Assembly: GCA_015680685.1 (NCBI GenBank)
Contig: MNCI01000900.1
Span: 79,904-143,903 of the forward strand
Reading direction: 5' to 3'
Length of the DNA stretch: 64,000 bases
Source: Gnetum montanum
Taxonomy: Eukaryota; Streptophyta; Gnetopsida; Gnetales; Gnetaceae
A program made the translations under genes and the position numbers. Below the pieces are notes generated by a model, which was not told the origin of the DNA, ran no database searches, and saw only the letters and a program-made list of their open reading frames with translations. Below are positions 34,524 through 47,159 of this stretch, piece after piece. Each line of letters starts with the position of its first letter. Positions within the stretch are counted from its first letter, which is position 1.

Positions 34524-35408
34524 TGATAAAATCCATTAAGTCAAATGATGTGATATCATATCTACAATATCGTAGCTCTACTTACCTTACAATAGATATG
34601 ATGTAGTGAATTTTAGTCATGACTATAAAAACCAATCCACCATTTCATTGTTGGAATAACTTTTTTGCAACACTTATCAAAATTCGTAGAGTTTCTTTCT
34701 GTGAGTTACACTAAGTTAGAGTTACAAGTGAATGCCCATATTGTGGTAACTAACAATTGTATAGAGTCTTTATTCAAGTGGATTGTCCTTGTACACAATT
34801 CATGACTAGTAATAAAGATTAAGATTGTTTCTTAGCATTGTAGCATTCTACGTAGTTTACTTTAGTTAAATTAATTTTTCTTTCTAGCATGTTTACTTTT
34901 ATTTCATTTACATTTCTTGAAGAATTTACTTTAGTAATGTCTCTTAGTAGGGTGTTATAAGTATGACTGGTTTCAAGTGTTAAGTGTAATTATTTGGTAA
35001 CATAGTAATGGCTTCACTTGATTTTCTCAGTAGTGAATCCACATGGTAATCCTAGTAAGTGTTACATGAGCCAAGGACATGTACGAAAAGCTAGGAACAA
35101 ATTCTTATCACCATAGGATAGGATAGATTTACATTTCTATTATCACTTAGATTTAGATTTTATTCTCATTTTTCATTACAGAAGCACTTAGGATTAGTTT
35201 GAGCCAACCCCATCATGATAACATATGCCTCACTGAGTGTTAAATCATACTATTTAGACTTCACTAACTTAACGTGAGAAGACAATGATCACAAATCAAC
35301 TATTAACCACTAGCATACCTACATTGTCCATTCACATATGATGATCTGGTTGTGTGTGTGCACTCATGACCTATATGGTGGAGTGTTGGAATGCCCAACC
35401 ACTCATCA
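34524..35408 (+). mobile_element. Gypsy 5' LTR of the large element
   Basis: It runs from TGATAAAATCC to CTCATCA (885 bp). U3 has GATGTGATATCATATC and ATAGATATGATGTAG palindromic motifs (34547-34610) and a TATA box GACTATAAAAACC (about 34620-34632). TTTGGTAACATAGTAATGG and CACATGGTAATCC (34990-35055) are the family modules. The same U3 starts at about 63829, marking the other end of the element 29.3 kb away. Confidence 0.8.
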
Positions 35409-35428
35409 TTGGAATTGTTGCCAAGGAT
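35409..35428 (+). promoter_or_regulatory. Gypsy primer-binding site
   Basis: TTGGAATTGTTGCCAAGGAT directly follows CTCATCA. It matches the TGGCGCCGTTGCCGGGGA type after C to T and G to A decay at its CpG sites. Confidence 0.75.
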
Positions 35429-35554
35429 TTGTCAATGTTTTCTTAGTATTTAATTTTGTGGAGGTCATTGTATTAATAATTATAAATTCTATCTTTCACA
35501 CTTGAATTAATTCTTTTAACACAAACATACACTTAAAAGCATCAAAAACACAAT

Positions 35555-37340
35555 ATGGCTTCTACACTTAAGGAAAAATCACCACCTACTAAGGAAATTC
35601 TTAAGAATCATGACAAAGGATATGATGAAGAAGATTAGAGTGCACCCATGCAAACTAGAATCTCCTATCATACTAATCCATATTATCCTAATTTTACATT
35701 TTTCTTTCATGAAGATGAACAAACAAGGTGGAGAGATTAATAGGACAACATTGTTTTGCCTCCAGAATGTTCTACAACATCAATGTTGCAAGCAACCCTT
35801 ATACTATCAAACCTTATCTATGTACAAGAAGGATACCACATTACAAAGTACATGAACCAACCATACTAGCCAACAAAAGCTCAAATAAGAAGGGATGATA
35901 CTATGAAAATAAGGCATGAGCTTGATAAAGAAAAGAGAGTATCACAAATGGTTATTCTAGAGGAAAGAGATCATGCAATTTTCCATACATAGAAATTTTA
36001 CCAAACCCATGGATCTCAATCGCAAACACCTGTTATTCATATCGAAGATCTCATCCAGGTACAACTATATTCAACTCTTGCAAAAACATCCATAGTAGAT
36101 AAGGAAGACTCCACACTTAGAAGGAATCCAAGGCCTAGAATCTCTAATGAATCAAAAAGGGATGAATCAAGGAGTCATAGAAAAAGAACTAGCCTACACT
36201 ATTCTCCAACTTCTTCCTCTTCATCCTCACACTTATCTAGAGATTATGACAAGATAGAAAGAAGAATGATGGATCATGATAGGAAAAGGCAAAGGGATCC
36301 GAAGAGACATGAGTAATGAAGAAGACATCTTGATGAAGAAGAGGAAAATTATGAAAAAAGAAGAGATAGGATTAAAGATGAAGAAATAGGGCATTATGAG
36401 CAACAAAGGGATCATAACTACAATAGAGTCTACAAACTTGATGATCATGAAGAACCCCTACTGGCCACTTGTAACATGATTAATATTAGAAAAACAATGT
36501 ATATCCCTACTAGGCATGTAAAGGATAGTCGCATCAAGTGACTAGACATGAATAACATTTCCAATTTTGAAGGCAGATATAATGTAAATCCATAACGCCA
36601 TATTCAAGACTTCAATGATGCCTATGTCCTTTAAAACATAGAGAATGATTGGCAGAAGCTAAAATTATTTTCTACAATGATTTTTAAGAAAGTAAAGAGC
36701 TAATACACATCCTTAGACCTAGAATTGGTCTAAAGATAGAGTAACATGCTATACCTCTTTAATGATAAGTATCAAGCTTATTCTAGAGTATTGAATTTAC
36801 AAAAGAAAAAACAAATTCAAGGATAAAAGCAAGGGATACATGAATCTCTTAATGTGGCAATGGGTAGGTATTATTCATGACTACACAGATGTCCAGGCCA
36901 TAGATTTTCTCAAAGGGAATAACTTAGAAATGTCATTGATGGATTTAGAAACAAGATTAGAGAAGCTCTAGGAGTAGATGTGCAAGGAAGGTTATGAGAA
37001 ATGATAGCCCATTAAATTCAAAGACTGATAAAACAAGTGGAAGAGTATAACTAAAGTTCCATAATGAGGAAAAAGGATATGATAATATGTGAAATATAGG
37101 AAGAATAAATTTTAGAGGATACAATCCAAAGAAAACCTCTATCCATCCAAAAATAAATCAATAACATTGCAACTAAGGTAGAGAAAATGTGGGATTCTAT
37201 GGATGAAAAATTTGCTACTACACTTAAGATAGTATAGGAAAAGACTAAAAATTACCTAAATAGAAGTAAAGAAAGATAAAAAAGGAGAGCTAATAAATGA
37301 GGAAAATACAAACTTAAATGAAAAGTTACTATAGTTGAAG
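35555..37340 (+). pseudogene. Gypsy gag of the large element
   Basis: The start ATG at 35555 gives MASTLKEKSPPTKEILKNHD. Later, in changed frames: NPYYPNFTFFFHEDEQTRW (about 35690), HELDKEKRVSQMVILEERDH (about 35910), a Ser-rich then Arg/Glu-rich stretch (36180-36440), IPTRHVKDSRIK, LDMNNISNFEGRYNV (about 36550) and IQDFNDAYVL, NDWQKLKLFSTMI (capsid-like region). Order and motifs equal the gag at 1-1010. No convincing zinc knuckle follows. Stops are frequent. Confidence 0.75.
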
Positions 37341-38601
37341 GATTAATAGACTCAAGTTTAGAAGATGAAGAAGGATGCAAAGTGTACCAATATGAACATC
37401 GTAAAGGATGTTGTCTTGTTATGGCTTATTTACAAAAATCTAGGGCATATGTACTTAATCCAAGATTTACCAAGAAACAAATGCCAAGATGATTACCTTA
37501 CCCAAAAGGTAATGTTTTTCAACATTACCAATCATCATATTATCCAAGAAGAGCCTATCCCTAATCACAGGAGCAATACTAGCAATAGTGGAAAGAACCA
37601 CAAGCATGGGGTATGCCACCATCAACATAGAAGTATTCATATAAGCAACCAAATCCTTATGGATATTAAATTCAATATCCCATCTCTCTAGAAAATGCTT
37701 TAGTCCATACCTCTTCTCACTACTATTCACAGGAATATCATAGATCCACTACTTCACAAATGGATCCCAATTCTTATGCATACCAACCAATAGTTAGTCC
37801 CTCACCATAAACTCTTAACTTCCTATGACCAGTGCCATCACTAGTTATGTAAGGAGAACTGCGAACATAACTAAAACAAAAGAGTGCTACCAAGGTAGTT
37901 GATACACAAGAGGATGCAATGATAATTGAAATTAGATCCAAGAAATGTCCATTCTTCAAAAGAAGTCTAGAAAAACTTTGAAGGATGGGAACTTCACCTA
38001 CATTCATCGCATCTATACATACTTCTCAAGAAAACACTATGCTTCCATAATCTATGTACCTACATTTGAACATTATTATGCTTAATCAAACTATAATGCA
38101 TTAGATTAAAGTAGGAGCACATTTCAAGAAGAGAATAGATCCTGGAAGTTCCTTAGTATATACCCAGATAGTAGGACATAAACCTTGCAAAGCTCTACTA
38201 GATTTTAGGCTAGGTGTGAACTTGATTTCATAGGATATGTACAAATCCTAGAATCTTCCTCCACTAAATAAAAGCAACATCCAACTAGAGGTTGTAGATT
38301 AGTTAATCACTAATCTACTTGGTCAAATAGAACATGTCATCATCACCATAGGTGGTTGGTCTTATCTTGTGGAATTCTTAGTTATATATGTAGGGAAAAA
38401 TAAAGGAGAATTTTATATAATTATGGGAAGTGCATGGCTTAGCACTGTGGATGATAAGCTTGGAATTAGAGACTTTTCCTTGGAAATATTTAAGGAAGAT
38501 GAAGCCAAAATCGTACAATGATGCCAACTTCCATGTATTGTATATAGCAATACTAGGTGCAATTGTGTGAAAAAAATTTGGATCAATAAAAATAGTGTCA
38601 T
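37341..38601 (+). pseudogene. Gypsy gag-pol junction and protease
   Basis: 37341-38100 is a Tyr/Pro/Asn-rich broken stretch (for example NPYGY, HTSSHYYS, MDPNSYAYQPI). The retropepsin follows: ALLDFRLGVNLIS (about 38190-38230), where LLD-F-R stands for the usual LLDTGS (the catalytic Asp is retained, the Thr-Gly is lost), then HVIITIGGWSYLVEFLVI and FYIIMGSAWLSTVDDKLGIR (38410-38470), equivalent to the ILGRPWL region. The element is cut at 38601 by the copia complex and resumes at about 49932. Confidence 0.7.
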
Positions 38602-38637
38602 TATGGATTGAGAACTTAGAAGGGAGGTTGAATAAGT

Positions 38638-39707
38638 TGAGGATCAAGAACTTAGAAGGGGGGTTGAATAAGTTTCCCAAATTAAAAAAATAGACTAGCT
38701 ACAAAATTACACCCAATTTTATGTGATTTCCCAACTTGGGTACATCCAAAATCAAAGGATGGAATCCTTACAAACCTTCAAACTTTGTTTTTTCAAAATG
38801 TGCTTTAATGGGCACCATTCCCTATACAAGCTTTGAGCTTTACACTAGAGTGTTTTTTCATTGCAAAACCACTTAACCTCACAAGGTGCCAACAAGCTTA
38901 AAATGTGGTTTCAAGGATCCCACAACCTTTACAAAATTGAGCTCTGCTATGGAGTGTTTTGACTTTGCAAAATCACTTAATCTCATAGGATCATGAAAAG
39001 CTCAATGATGATGCCTTCTTGAAAGAAGCATATCAACCTTGTAGGGCTACAAGAAATAGAGAAAAATACACAAGAAAAGAATGTAAATAAATTTATAAAT
39101 CCTTGTAGTTGAATCTCAATATAGCATAAAATCAAGAAAATGATGCAACAATGAAAAACAAGAATAAAATAACATAGATATGACAATGATTGATTTGATG
39201 TAAATAATGCCTGCATAATTCCCAAGAATTTGGTATCTTCTTATAGTCTTGGAGTTTTCAAAAACTCCTCGAAATTCATGCAACAACTACTCAATGACTA
39301 GTATGGACATATTCATCATGGTGGAGATGTCTACCTAAGATTTGACCCAATTTTGGAGAGGCATCTTCTTTGAAAATGGGACACTCTATGGAGATGTCTA
39401 CTTTGTGATGGAGGTGTCTCCTAAAAATAGTAGACATCTTCTCAACTTTTTTTCCTTTTCTTTAAAGGCTTTCTCTCATCAATTTTCCTTCTTGCTAATC
39501 CTTGAAGCATCTTCATTTGACTCATAGCATTTATTTTCAACCATGCTTATTCATGTTCTCATCTTTCCCATGTAGTTTTCACTTTATCATTTTTTTGTAG
39601 ATCTTGTTTCCTTGAATTCTCATTTATGCCCTACAAGATCATCATAGACTACAAGCAGTCTCTATTCTCCATTTTCATTAAGGTTTTGACATACCAAAAG
39701 GTCAAGA
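38638..39707 (-). mobile_element. Copia-type LTR1 (3' LTR of left unit)
   Basis: Plus-strand reading begins TGAGGATCAAGAACTTAGAA and ends near CATACCAAAAGGTCAAGA. It shares CCCAACTTGGGTACATCC, CAAAACCACTTAACCTCAC and GAAGCATATCAACC with LTR3 and with both LTRs of the element at 53966-59552. Length about 1070 bp. Confidence 0.8.
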
Positions 39708-39722
39708 ATCTTCCCTTTTTTA
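39708..39722 (-). promoter_or_regulatory. Polypurine tract, left unit
   Basis: The minus strand reads AAAAAGGGAAGAT just before the LTR start. Intact sister tracts (44655, 55146) read AAAAAGGGGGAGAT. It is the plus-strand priming site and sets the element direction. Confidence 0.7.
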
Positions 39723-40149
39723 TGGTGTCCAAAAATTAAGAAAATAGGTGAGTAAATATGCAAATTAAACAAGATTAAACTATAAAAATACTTAAGACAT
39801 ATAATTTATGATGGCAGTGAAGGTTATCACTAGGATATGGCTCTAAGGCTCAAGGCACAGGGTAGAGATATGAGATGAAAACCAAAAGATCTTCACAATA
39901 CTATCCAAGATAAAAACTACCTTCATAATATCACAACAAAATTACAAAACCATTATATCTGAATAGAAAGATGAGTAATCTATCCATATCCAAATAGCCC
40001 TTAATAAAACTACTGATATATCCACAACCATGTATAAAACCACATATGTGCATAGTCCACAGTCTATAAAACCAAGAAAAACTCTTCCTCTTTTTGAACA
40101 TGAACAAAAAGAAGGGACTATCCAAGGAATCTAATACTGATCCATGTGG

Positions 40150-41805
40150 CATCATCTAAGTCCTCATTTGAGTAGCTATAGTATGAGAAGGTTTGTAATT
40201 CTCCTCCTCCTCATCATCTAGTGTTGGCATTGGAGACATGATACTCATCATCATCGTTTAAAGAAGGTACTCAAACTAGAGCTCTTCATGGATGAAGATT
40301 CACTTGAAATTAAGATGAAGCTAGTGGATCTTGCTAGAATGGAGCTGACTGAGAGGATGAGGAAGCACCTTTCCTTTGATAGATGATGGGATCAACAAAT
40401 ATCCAATGGGACAAAGTCCCAGAGATGTTCTTCATAGCCTATTGTCCAAATGATCTAGAAACATCATCCTGATTATGGAAGCTAGGTGTAGGCTATGTGG
40501 GATTAGGATTCTCCCTATGGACATGTGTTGATGGTACATTAGGCTCCTTTGAATTGGACTCATTTCTCAAGTCATATGCTTGGGAAGGCTTAAGTGTTGT
40601 TGAATGTCTTAGTGGAGTAAGATGGTTGTCCTCACTATCTGAAATAGAAGAAGTGGTAATTTCCTCAAATTTCTACCCATTAGGAGAGAGAGTTACTCAA
40701 GCTATGTTATTTTTCTTACAAAGGTAAGAGAGGTTCCTTCCAATCCTTCTTATGGTATAAGCAAATGGCCTAAGTAGCTTCTTTAGTGAAGATGTCATCT
40801 AATTGCTAGTTGATTTAGACCTTCTTAATTGAGGAGAGGTCTAAGATGGTGATGTAGATCTCTTCTTTTGAGACGTTTATGGCTTGGCGCTAGTTTCTAC
40901 TTCATCAACATGGTTGGAGCTCCTCTTTCCTGAATACTCACCAAGGTTTCTCTTGCCTTTAAGCAAAGGCATGTCAGGAATGGAAACACCTCATTGTTGG
41001 ATCAACAAACTAATGAGGTGAGGATGACAAAGGATTTTCTCCTTGGTAAACAAGCCTAACATGTCTCAACAAAGAGTATGACTCAAATCTAAGGGTTGTT
41101 CTATGAGAAGGTAGTAGAGGAAACTTTCTTGGATTGGCAACAAATAATTATAACTTTTCCATTTTACAATGATATTATATAAAATAATAAGTGATAGGAC
41201 GGAAGCATCTGGGTCCATTTGACTCTTAGAAATCCTCCCACTATGAAGAGATATTGACTCCCTAAACAAAGGATCACAAAATTCATCTTGGGAGATAGGG
41301 ATTGTACCATTTGTATAAATGTCACTCATAGAATGAATGGTGATCCTAAATGCATCGACACTAGAAATCCCAAGAAGTGCATTAACAAATTGAGGAGGCA
41401 CATCAAGTACAAATCCTCAACTATGGTAGTGAAAGCCCCAACAGAAGCATTTGTAATCACAATGTTACCATAAAATTCTTTGATGAGAATCTTAGACACA
41501 TAAAAATTCATAGAAATGAAAGTGACCTAGTTTAACACTTAAAAGAAACCCATTAACTCCTTCTGTTGATATTGCTAGAAAGAAAGCGACTGCTCAAAAA
41601 TGATAAAGACAGTTCAAGTTACCTCAAATTGATGTTGGATGTCAATGAATTTGAATTGAGGGTTGTAGGTGCTAGTAGCACTGTTGGAAGCTTCCTTTGA
41701 CTTCTTTCTCTTCCTTAGTGGTGAACTTGATGTTCCAACCTTCTTATGGATCATGGATTTGGAGAAAAATGAACAAATTGCTATTATAGGTGAAGCCCTA
41801 GTCAT
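40150..41805 (-). pseudogene. 'Putative plant transposon protein'-like ORF (left unit)
   Basis: It starts at about 41805 with MTRASPIIAICSFFSKS and a basic RKRKKSKE stretch. Then come KILIKEFYGNIVITNASVGA, VNALLGISSVDAFRITIHSM, RISKSQMDPDASVLSLIILY and IQESFLYYLLIEQPLDLSHT, then HPHLISLLIQQ, LLKGKRNLGEYSGKR, an acidic/polar tail. The series 'EFYxN ... LLGISS ... LxxILYxxI ... LLTxxPLDLxH ... ISLL' is like the plant transposon domain (PF20167 type) found beside many plant retroelements, whose role is unknown. Two or three frame changes break it. A parallel copy is at 45600-46640. Confidence 0.6.
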
Positions 41806-42379
41806 CTTCCCTTGGTTGTCTATGCTTTGATGAATGAAAAATAAGGGTTTTCATTTATATAAATGTGCACAATGAGGATTTTTAATGAAAGATAAACATC
41901 TATTTTATGCCTAAAAACTATAGGTAGACATCTCCTTTGAGAAGTAGATTTCTCTGATGCGATGAACGAAAACTCAGGTAGATGTCTCCTATGAGAAGTA
42001 GACATCTCTAGGTAGACATCTCTTGTGTCATGTAGATGTCTTATGGAAGACATATTTAGGTAGACATCTCAAAAAAATGAGGTTCAACAAGATGAAATTC
42101 AGGAATGGTTGCCAAGGATTATAGTCTTAAGAGATATACACAATGAATTAAAGACTTACCTTTACTTACCTCTTTTGCTAAGGAGAATGAATATGCCTAG
42201 TGAGCTTGAGAATGAGATTCCTCTTTTGAGATTTCTCTTCTCACACAAACTTTCATTCAATTTATTGGAGATTGACTTCCATTCAGAAATTTATTGGAGA
42301 GAGTATTCTTACTCTGATGTTTTTTCCTTTCAATTTTCCATACTTTCATAACTTTCTTATCCTTTTAAGTTATCCATAT

Positions 42380-44090
42380 TTACTTGTTGTCCTTCACAAT
42401 TTTCTTTCTAAATACATTTGGATAAGACCAAGGAGTTTGGTGATACATCCAAGTGTTCATATGATGATGCTTTAAATTACAAACCCATTGCTTATGCCCA
42501 AGTCTATTACAATAGTAGAACCTAACCCTTTTATTTTGATTAAAGTTATTAAAACTACAAGTCACTCTTTGATCAAAAGGAGTTCTAGAAGTTATCTCAA
42601 TCTTTGATGGGGCCTCTTATTTAAATGAGTTTGTTGTAGACACTTTTTGATAACATCCTAATCCACTTTTATCATTTAGAATTCTCCCTTTCCCAAGAAC
42701 TATTTGAAGAGATTCATTTTCTTTGACTAGCCTTTCATTTATATGTTTAGCATTTGTAAGTTCTTTCTTAGTCTACTCATAAGATTGGGTTAGTTTTTCA
42801 TTCTCAGCCCTTAGGTATGAGATTTCTTCTATAAGATCTAAAATCTTTATATTTAATGAAGAGATATCTTGATCCTTGGTTTTTAGTTGCTTATTCAACT
42901 TTATGCAAAGATTTTGAAAAGATAAAAGTTCCTTACACAAAATATCATACCTTTCTTCATCATTTTCAAATTGATCATCATTTGAGAGGCTAGCATCATC
43001 TTGATGACAACCTCATAAATACGATGTGAATCTTTTGTAACCTCATCTACTTCTTTTTCACTTTGTTGTCCATGATCTCAGCTTGAGTAAAAGTTGGTCT
43101 TTTTTATATCATATCATTTTTGTCCATTTGTTGCAACCTGCCATTGCTAGGGCATTTAGAGGCAACATGGCCTCTTCCACCACATACCCAACATTCTATT
43201 GAAAAAGTATCAAAATTAGAATTTGAAAAAATTTTACCTCTAATCTTACCTTTGGCATTCAATTTTTTGGGTCATTATTGATTGAAGCTCTTACCCTTTT
43301 TTGCTATAAGCCTTTACAAACTTCTTTATAGAATTGCTATTTATTCATCATTGTTCATTTCTTTTTCACTTGGTTTCTTTTCTTTAGATGTTGATTTCAA
43401 GGAAATGGGATTTTCTTTTATTGCCCCTTCACTTATGAGATTCATTTCATAAGCTATAAGAGAACTTTGGAGCTCTTCAAATTTTCAAGCCAAAAAATTC
43501 TCTAATATCTTCCATAGCTATAACCTTAGGTCAGAATTCAAGTTGTAGTGTTCTAATCATATTAATGATTACATTACTTTTAGGAAACTCCTTGCCTGTA
43601 CCCCTAAATGCTACAACTAGACCATTTTCCCTAGACAAATAATCTTGTACCATTTCACCTTCTCTCATTCTAAGTTTATCATACTCTCTTTGCAAAACCA
43701 AAAGTTGTGATTGCTTAACTATGGATGTACCCTCATAGGTAGCTTCTAAAGTTTTTCAAATTTCTTTAGCAGTTTTACATCTATCTACTCTATTAAACTT
43801 AGATTTATTTAATGCACATTATAAATTTTTTTTTTCTTTAGAATAATACATAAACTTATCTCTTTCTTGTTATGTCCACTTTCTTTGAGGCTTGAAGGTC
43901 TTTATTGTGCTATCAACATGCAATATATATTCTTCAAGGATGGACTTCCATACCTTGAATTCCATTGACTTGAAGAAGCCTTGCATCCTCTCCTTTTAAT
44001 AAGAAAAATTGGACCTATCAAACATTGGTAGCTTTATATAGAATGTTCTGTCTATAGTTCACTCTTGAAGGTTGATGTTAAACAAAAGAG
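42380..44090 (-). pseudogene. Copia-type Gag with two zinc knuckles (left unit)
   Basis: It reads on the minus strand from near 44090. A UBN2-like Gag core (degraded; the block equivalent to KMLRxxxxxFRPKVTxxEE of the right unit lies about 43600-43480) is followed by a CCHC knuckle CWVCGGRGHVASKC (about 43195-43150), a charged coiled-coil stretch (43050-42750) and a second knuckle-like FYYCNRLGHKQWVC (about 42520-42480). Two knuckles split by a coiled coil are unusual for a copia Gag. Stops are scattered through it. Confidence 0.65.
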
Positions 44091-44093
44091 TAT

Positions 44094-44108
44094 CAGGCTT
44101 TGATATGA
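44094..44108 (-). promoter_or_regulatory. Primer-binding site, left unit (decayed)
   Basis: The minus strand gives ATATCAAAGCCTGATAC, a decayed form of TGGTATCAGAGCC, the initiator-Met-tRNA primer site of copia elements. The intact-looking versions are at 48865 and 58326. Confidence 0.55.
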
Positions 44109-44110
44109 CT

Positions 44111-44654
44111 TGAGGATCGAGAACTTAGAAGGAGGGTTGAATAATCTTCTCAAATTAAAAAATATATACTAGCCATGAAATTACACCCAATTTTATGTGG
44201 TTCCCCAACTTGGATATGTCCACACTTAGAGGGTAGAATCCTTGCACATCTCTAGACTTTGTTTTTTCAAAATGTGATTTGAAGAGCACCACACTCTCTA
44301 CAAGCTCTAAAATCTACACTGAAGTGTTTCATCACTATGAAACCACTCAACCCCACAAAGTCCTAACAAGCTCAGAATGTGATTTCAAGGATCCCACAAC
44401 CTGTACAAAATTAAGCTTCGCTTCAGAGTGTTTTTATGTTGCAAAACCACTCAATCCCTTGGAGCATCTTCATTTGACTTATAGACTTCATTTTTCATCC
44501 ATGTTCTCATCTTGCCTATGTAGTCTTCATTTTGATATCTTAATGTAGATCTCGTTTCCTTGAGATCTTGTTATGTCCTACAAAATCATCATCCACCATA
44601 AAATTTCTATATTCTTCATTTTTCTTAAGGTTTTTACATACCAAAAGATCAAAA
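44111..44654 (-). mobile_element. Copia-type LTR2 (shared middle LTR, internally deleted)
   Basis: Starts TGAGGATCGAGAACTTAGAA and ends about CATACCAAAAGATCAAAA. It is about 540 bp: the central half present in LTR1 and LTR3 is missing at about 44461, where CACTCAATCCC joins TTGGAGCATC. It serves as the 3' LTR of the right unit and 5' LTR of the left unit. Confidence 0.75.
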
Positions 44655-44670
44655 ATATCCCCTTTTTTGG
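44655..44670 (-). promoter_or_regulatory. Polypurine tract, right unit
   Basis: The minus strand reads AAAAAAGGGGATAT immediately before LTR2. Confidence 0.65.
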
Positions 44671-45599
44671 TGATGTTTAAAAGTTAAGAAAATGGATTAG
44701 TGCATATTATTGCATATACATCAAACAATAAAAATAATTAAAACATATAAATTTCAATGATAGCCAAGGGTATCATTGAGATAAAAATATAAGAACTCAA
44801 GACACTAAGTTCACCATAAGAAGAAGAAAAAAATAAAAATAAGAAATCTCCATAAACTATCACTATTTGTAACCATCCACAATGTATAAGTGCATATAGT
44901 CCACAAATATCCAAAATTCTCCCCCTTTTTGAACATCACACAAAAGGAGGGACCAAAGAAGGATCCTAATCACTGACCTCTATAGGCTTATTAGACTCAT
45001 CATTAGAAGCAATATTTGCATGAGAAGGCCTGTAGGTCTTCCCCTCATCATCATCACTACTAGTGTTAGCATTGGTGCTAAATACGTGCTACTCATCATC
45101 ATCCTCTAAAGAACTAACATGGACTATAGTCCTCCTTAAATGAAGCTTTACCTAGAATTAGAATGAAGTGGGTGGATGAGATAGGGCCTTCTAAGAAGAT
45201 GAGGAAGTGTCCTTCCTTTGATAAGTGATAGGATCCGCTAGTCTCATCTGAGAAGAAGGCATAAAAATGCTTTTCATGAACTACTCCTCAAAAGTTTGTG
45301 AAGCATCACCACAAGGATGAGAATTGGGTCCAAGCTACATAGGATTAGGAATCTCCTCCTAGACTCATGCGGGTGATGCATCAAGCTTCTTAGAATTAGA
45401 TGCATTTCCTGAGTCATATGCCCAAGAAGGCCCAATAGTTACTGAGTGTCTAGCTAGGGCTAGATAGTCCTCATCACTATCTAATATGGGAGGACTAGTG
45501 ATCTTCTCAAAATACTACCCATCTAGAGGAAGAGGTATTCCAACTGCATTCATTTTCTTATGAAGGTAATAGAGGTTCCTACCAATCATCCCAATAGTA

Positions 45600-46660
45600 T
45601 TAGAAAAGGGCTTGATAGCTTCTTGAAAGAGGATCTCATCTAGCCACCAAATGATTTGAACCTTCTCAACTTAAGAGAGGCTTGAGATGTTGATGTAGAT
45701 CCCTTCTTCCTTGATTTTTATGGCCTGGTATTAGGTTCTACTACTTCAAGATGGGTAGAGATACTCTTTTCTAAATACTCACCAAGGCTCCTCTTACCTT
45801 TAAGAAAAGGCATATTAGAAATGGAAACACCTCTTTGATGGATCAACAAACTGATGAGGTGAGGATGCCCATAGATTCTCTCCTTGGTGAACAAACCTAA
45901 CATGTCTTAGTAGAGAATATGACCCAAGTACAAAGGTTGTCTAGTGAGAAGGCAATAAAGAATAAATGCTTGAGCTAGAAAAAAATAGTTATAACTCTCT
46001 CCTTTTACAATAATACTGTATAAAATAATGAGAGAGAGGGTGGTAGCATATGAAGCCATTTGACTCCCAAGAATTTTTCCACTACATAGAGATACAGATT
46101 GTCCAAATAAAGCATCATAAAATTCATATTGAGAAATAGGAATCACAACATTCATGAAAGTATCAATCATGGAATGAATGGTGATCTTGTGAAAATCAAC
46201 ACTGGATATCCCAAGAATTGTATTTACAACTTGAGAAGAAACTTCAATCAACATCCCCCCAACTATGTAAGTAAAATCCCTAATAGAAGCATTCGTAATG
46301 AGAATATTGTTATAAAATTCTCTTATGAGAATTTAGGCACACAAATATTCATGGAAATAAATGAAACCTAGTTAAAAAATTGAAATAATGCCATTAACTA
46401 TTTCTAATGACATTGTTGGAAGCAAAGAGAATGTTCAAAAATAATAGAGATAGTTCAAGTTACCTCAAACTAATGCTGGGTATCAATGGACTAAAATTAA
46501 GAAGTATAGGTGCTACAGCATTGGAGGAAGCTTCCTTGGACTTCTTATTCTTCTTTGGTGATTTCCTAGCTATTCCAATCTTTTTGCAAGTCATCAATTT
46601 GGAGAAACAATGCACAAATTGTCGATGTTGGAAAGGCCTTGGTCATCTGCTCTGGGTCAT
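45600..46660 (-). pseudogene. 'Putative plant transposon protein'-like ORF (right unit)
   Basis: The longest open piece is 46254-45907 (115 aa): VVNTILGISSVDFHKITIHS, IPISQYEFYDALFGQSVSLC, ASYATTLSLIILYSIIVKGE and FILYCLLTRQPLYLGHILY. In the next frame (45903-45718) are MLGLFTKERIYGHPHLISLL and PFLKGKRSLGEYLEKSISTH. The order equals the left-unit copy at 40150-41805, so the ORF is a fixed part of the element. It occupies the place of pol between Gag and the purine tract. Confidence 0.65.
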
Positions 46661-47159
46661 CTAAGCTTGCACATGGAATAATGAAGAAAAAAAATGAAGC
46701 TTTGGATTTATATAATCATGATCATTGATGGGTTTTTATAAAAAAATAGATGTATAATTTGAGGTATAGACATCTATGTCACATCTACCATGAACTGAAG
46801 TAGACGCCTAACTTGGAATGTAGACATCTAAGTTCTCATGTAGATGTCTAATGGTAGACATCTTAGCAAGAAAGACTTAGGGAATGACTACTAAGAACTA
46901 TATTCTTAAGAGATATTCAAAGTAAAATGAAGACTTACCTCTACTTACCTTGCTTGCTAATGAAAATGGAGATGCCTAAGGAGCTTGAGAATAAGTTTCT
47001 TCTTTTGAAGTATCTCCTGTTATACAACGTTTTTCTATTTCTAGAGACTGGCTCCCTTTCAAAACTTTTTTGGTGAAGTTTCTCTTCCTATCTTTCTTTA
47101 GTATGATTTTCCATACTATTTTAAGTTTCTTGCCCTTTTGATTTGTCCTCCCCTCTTAT

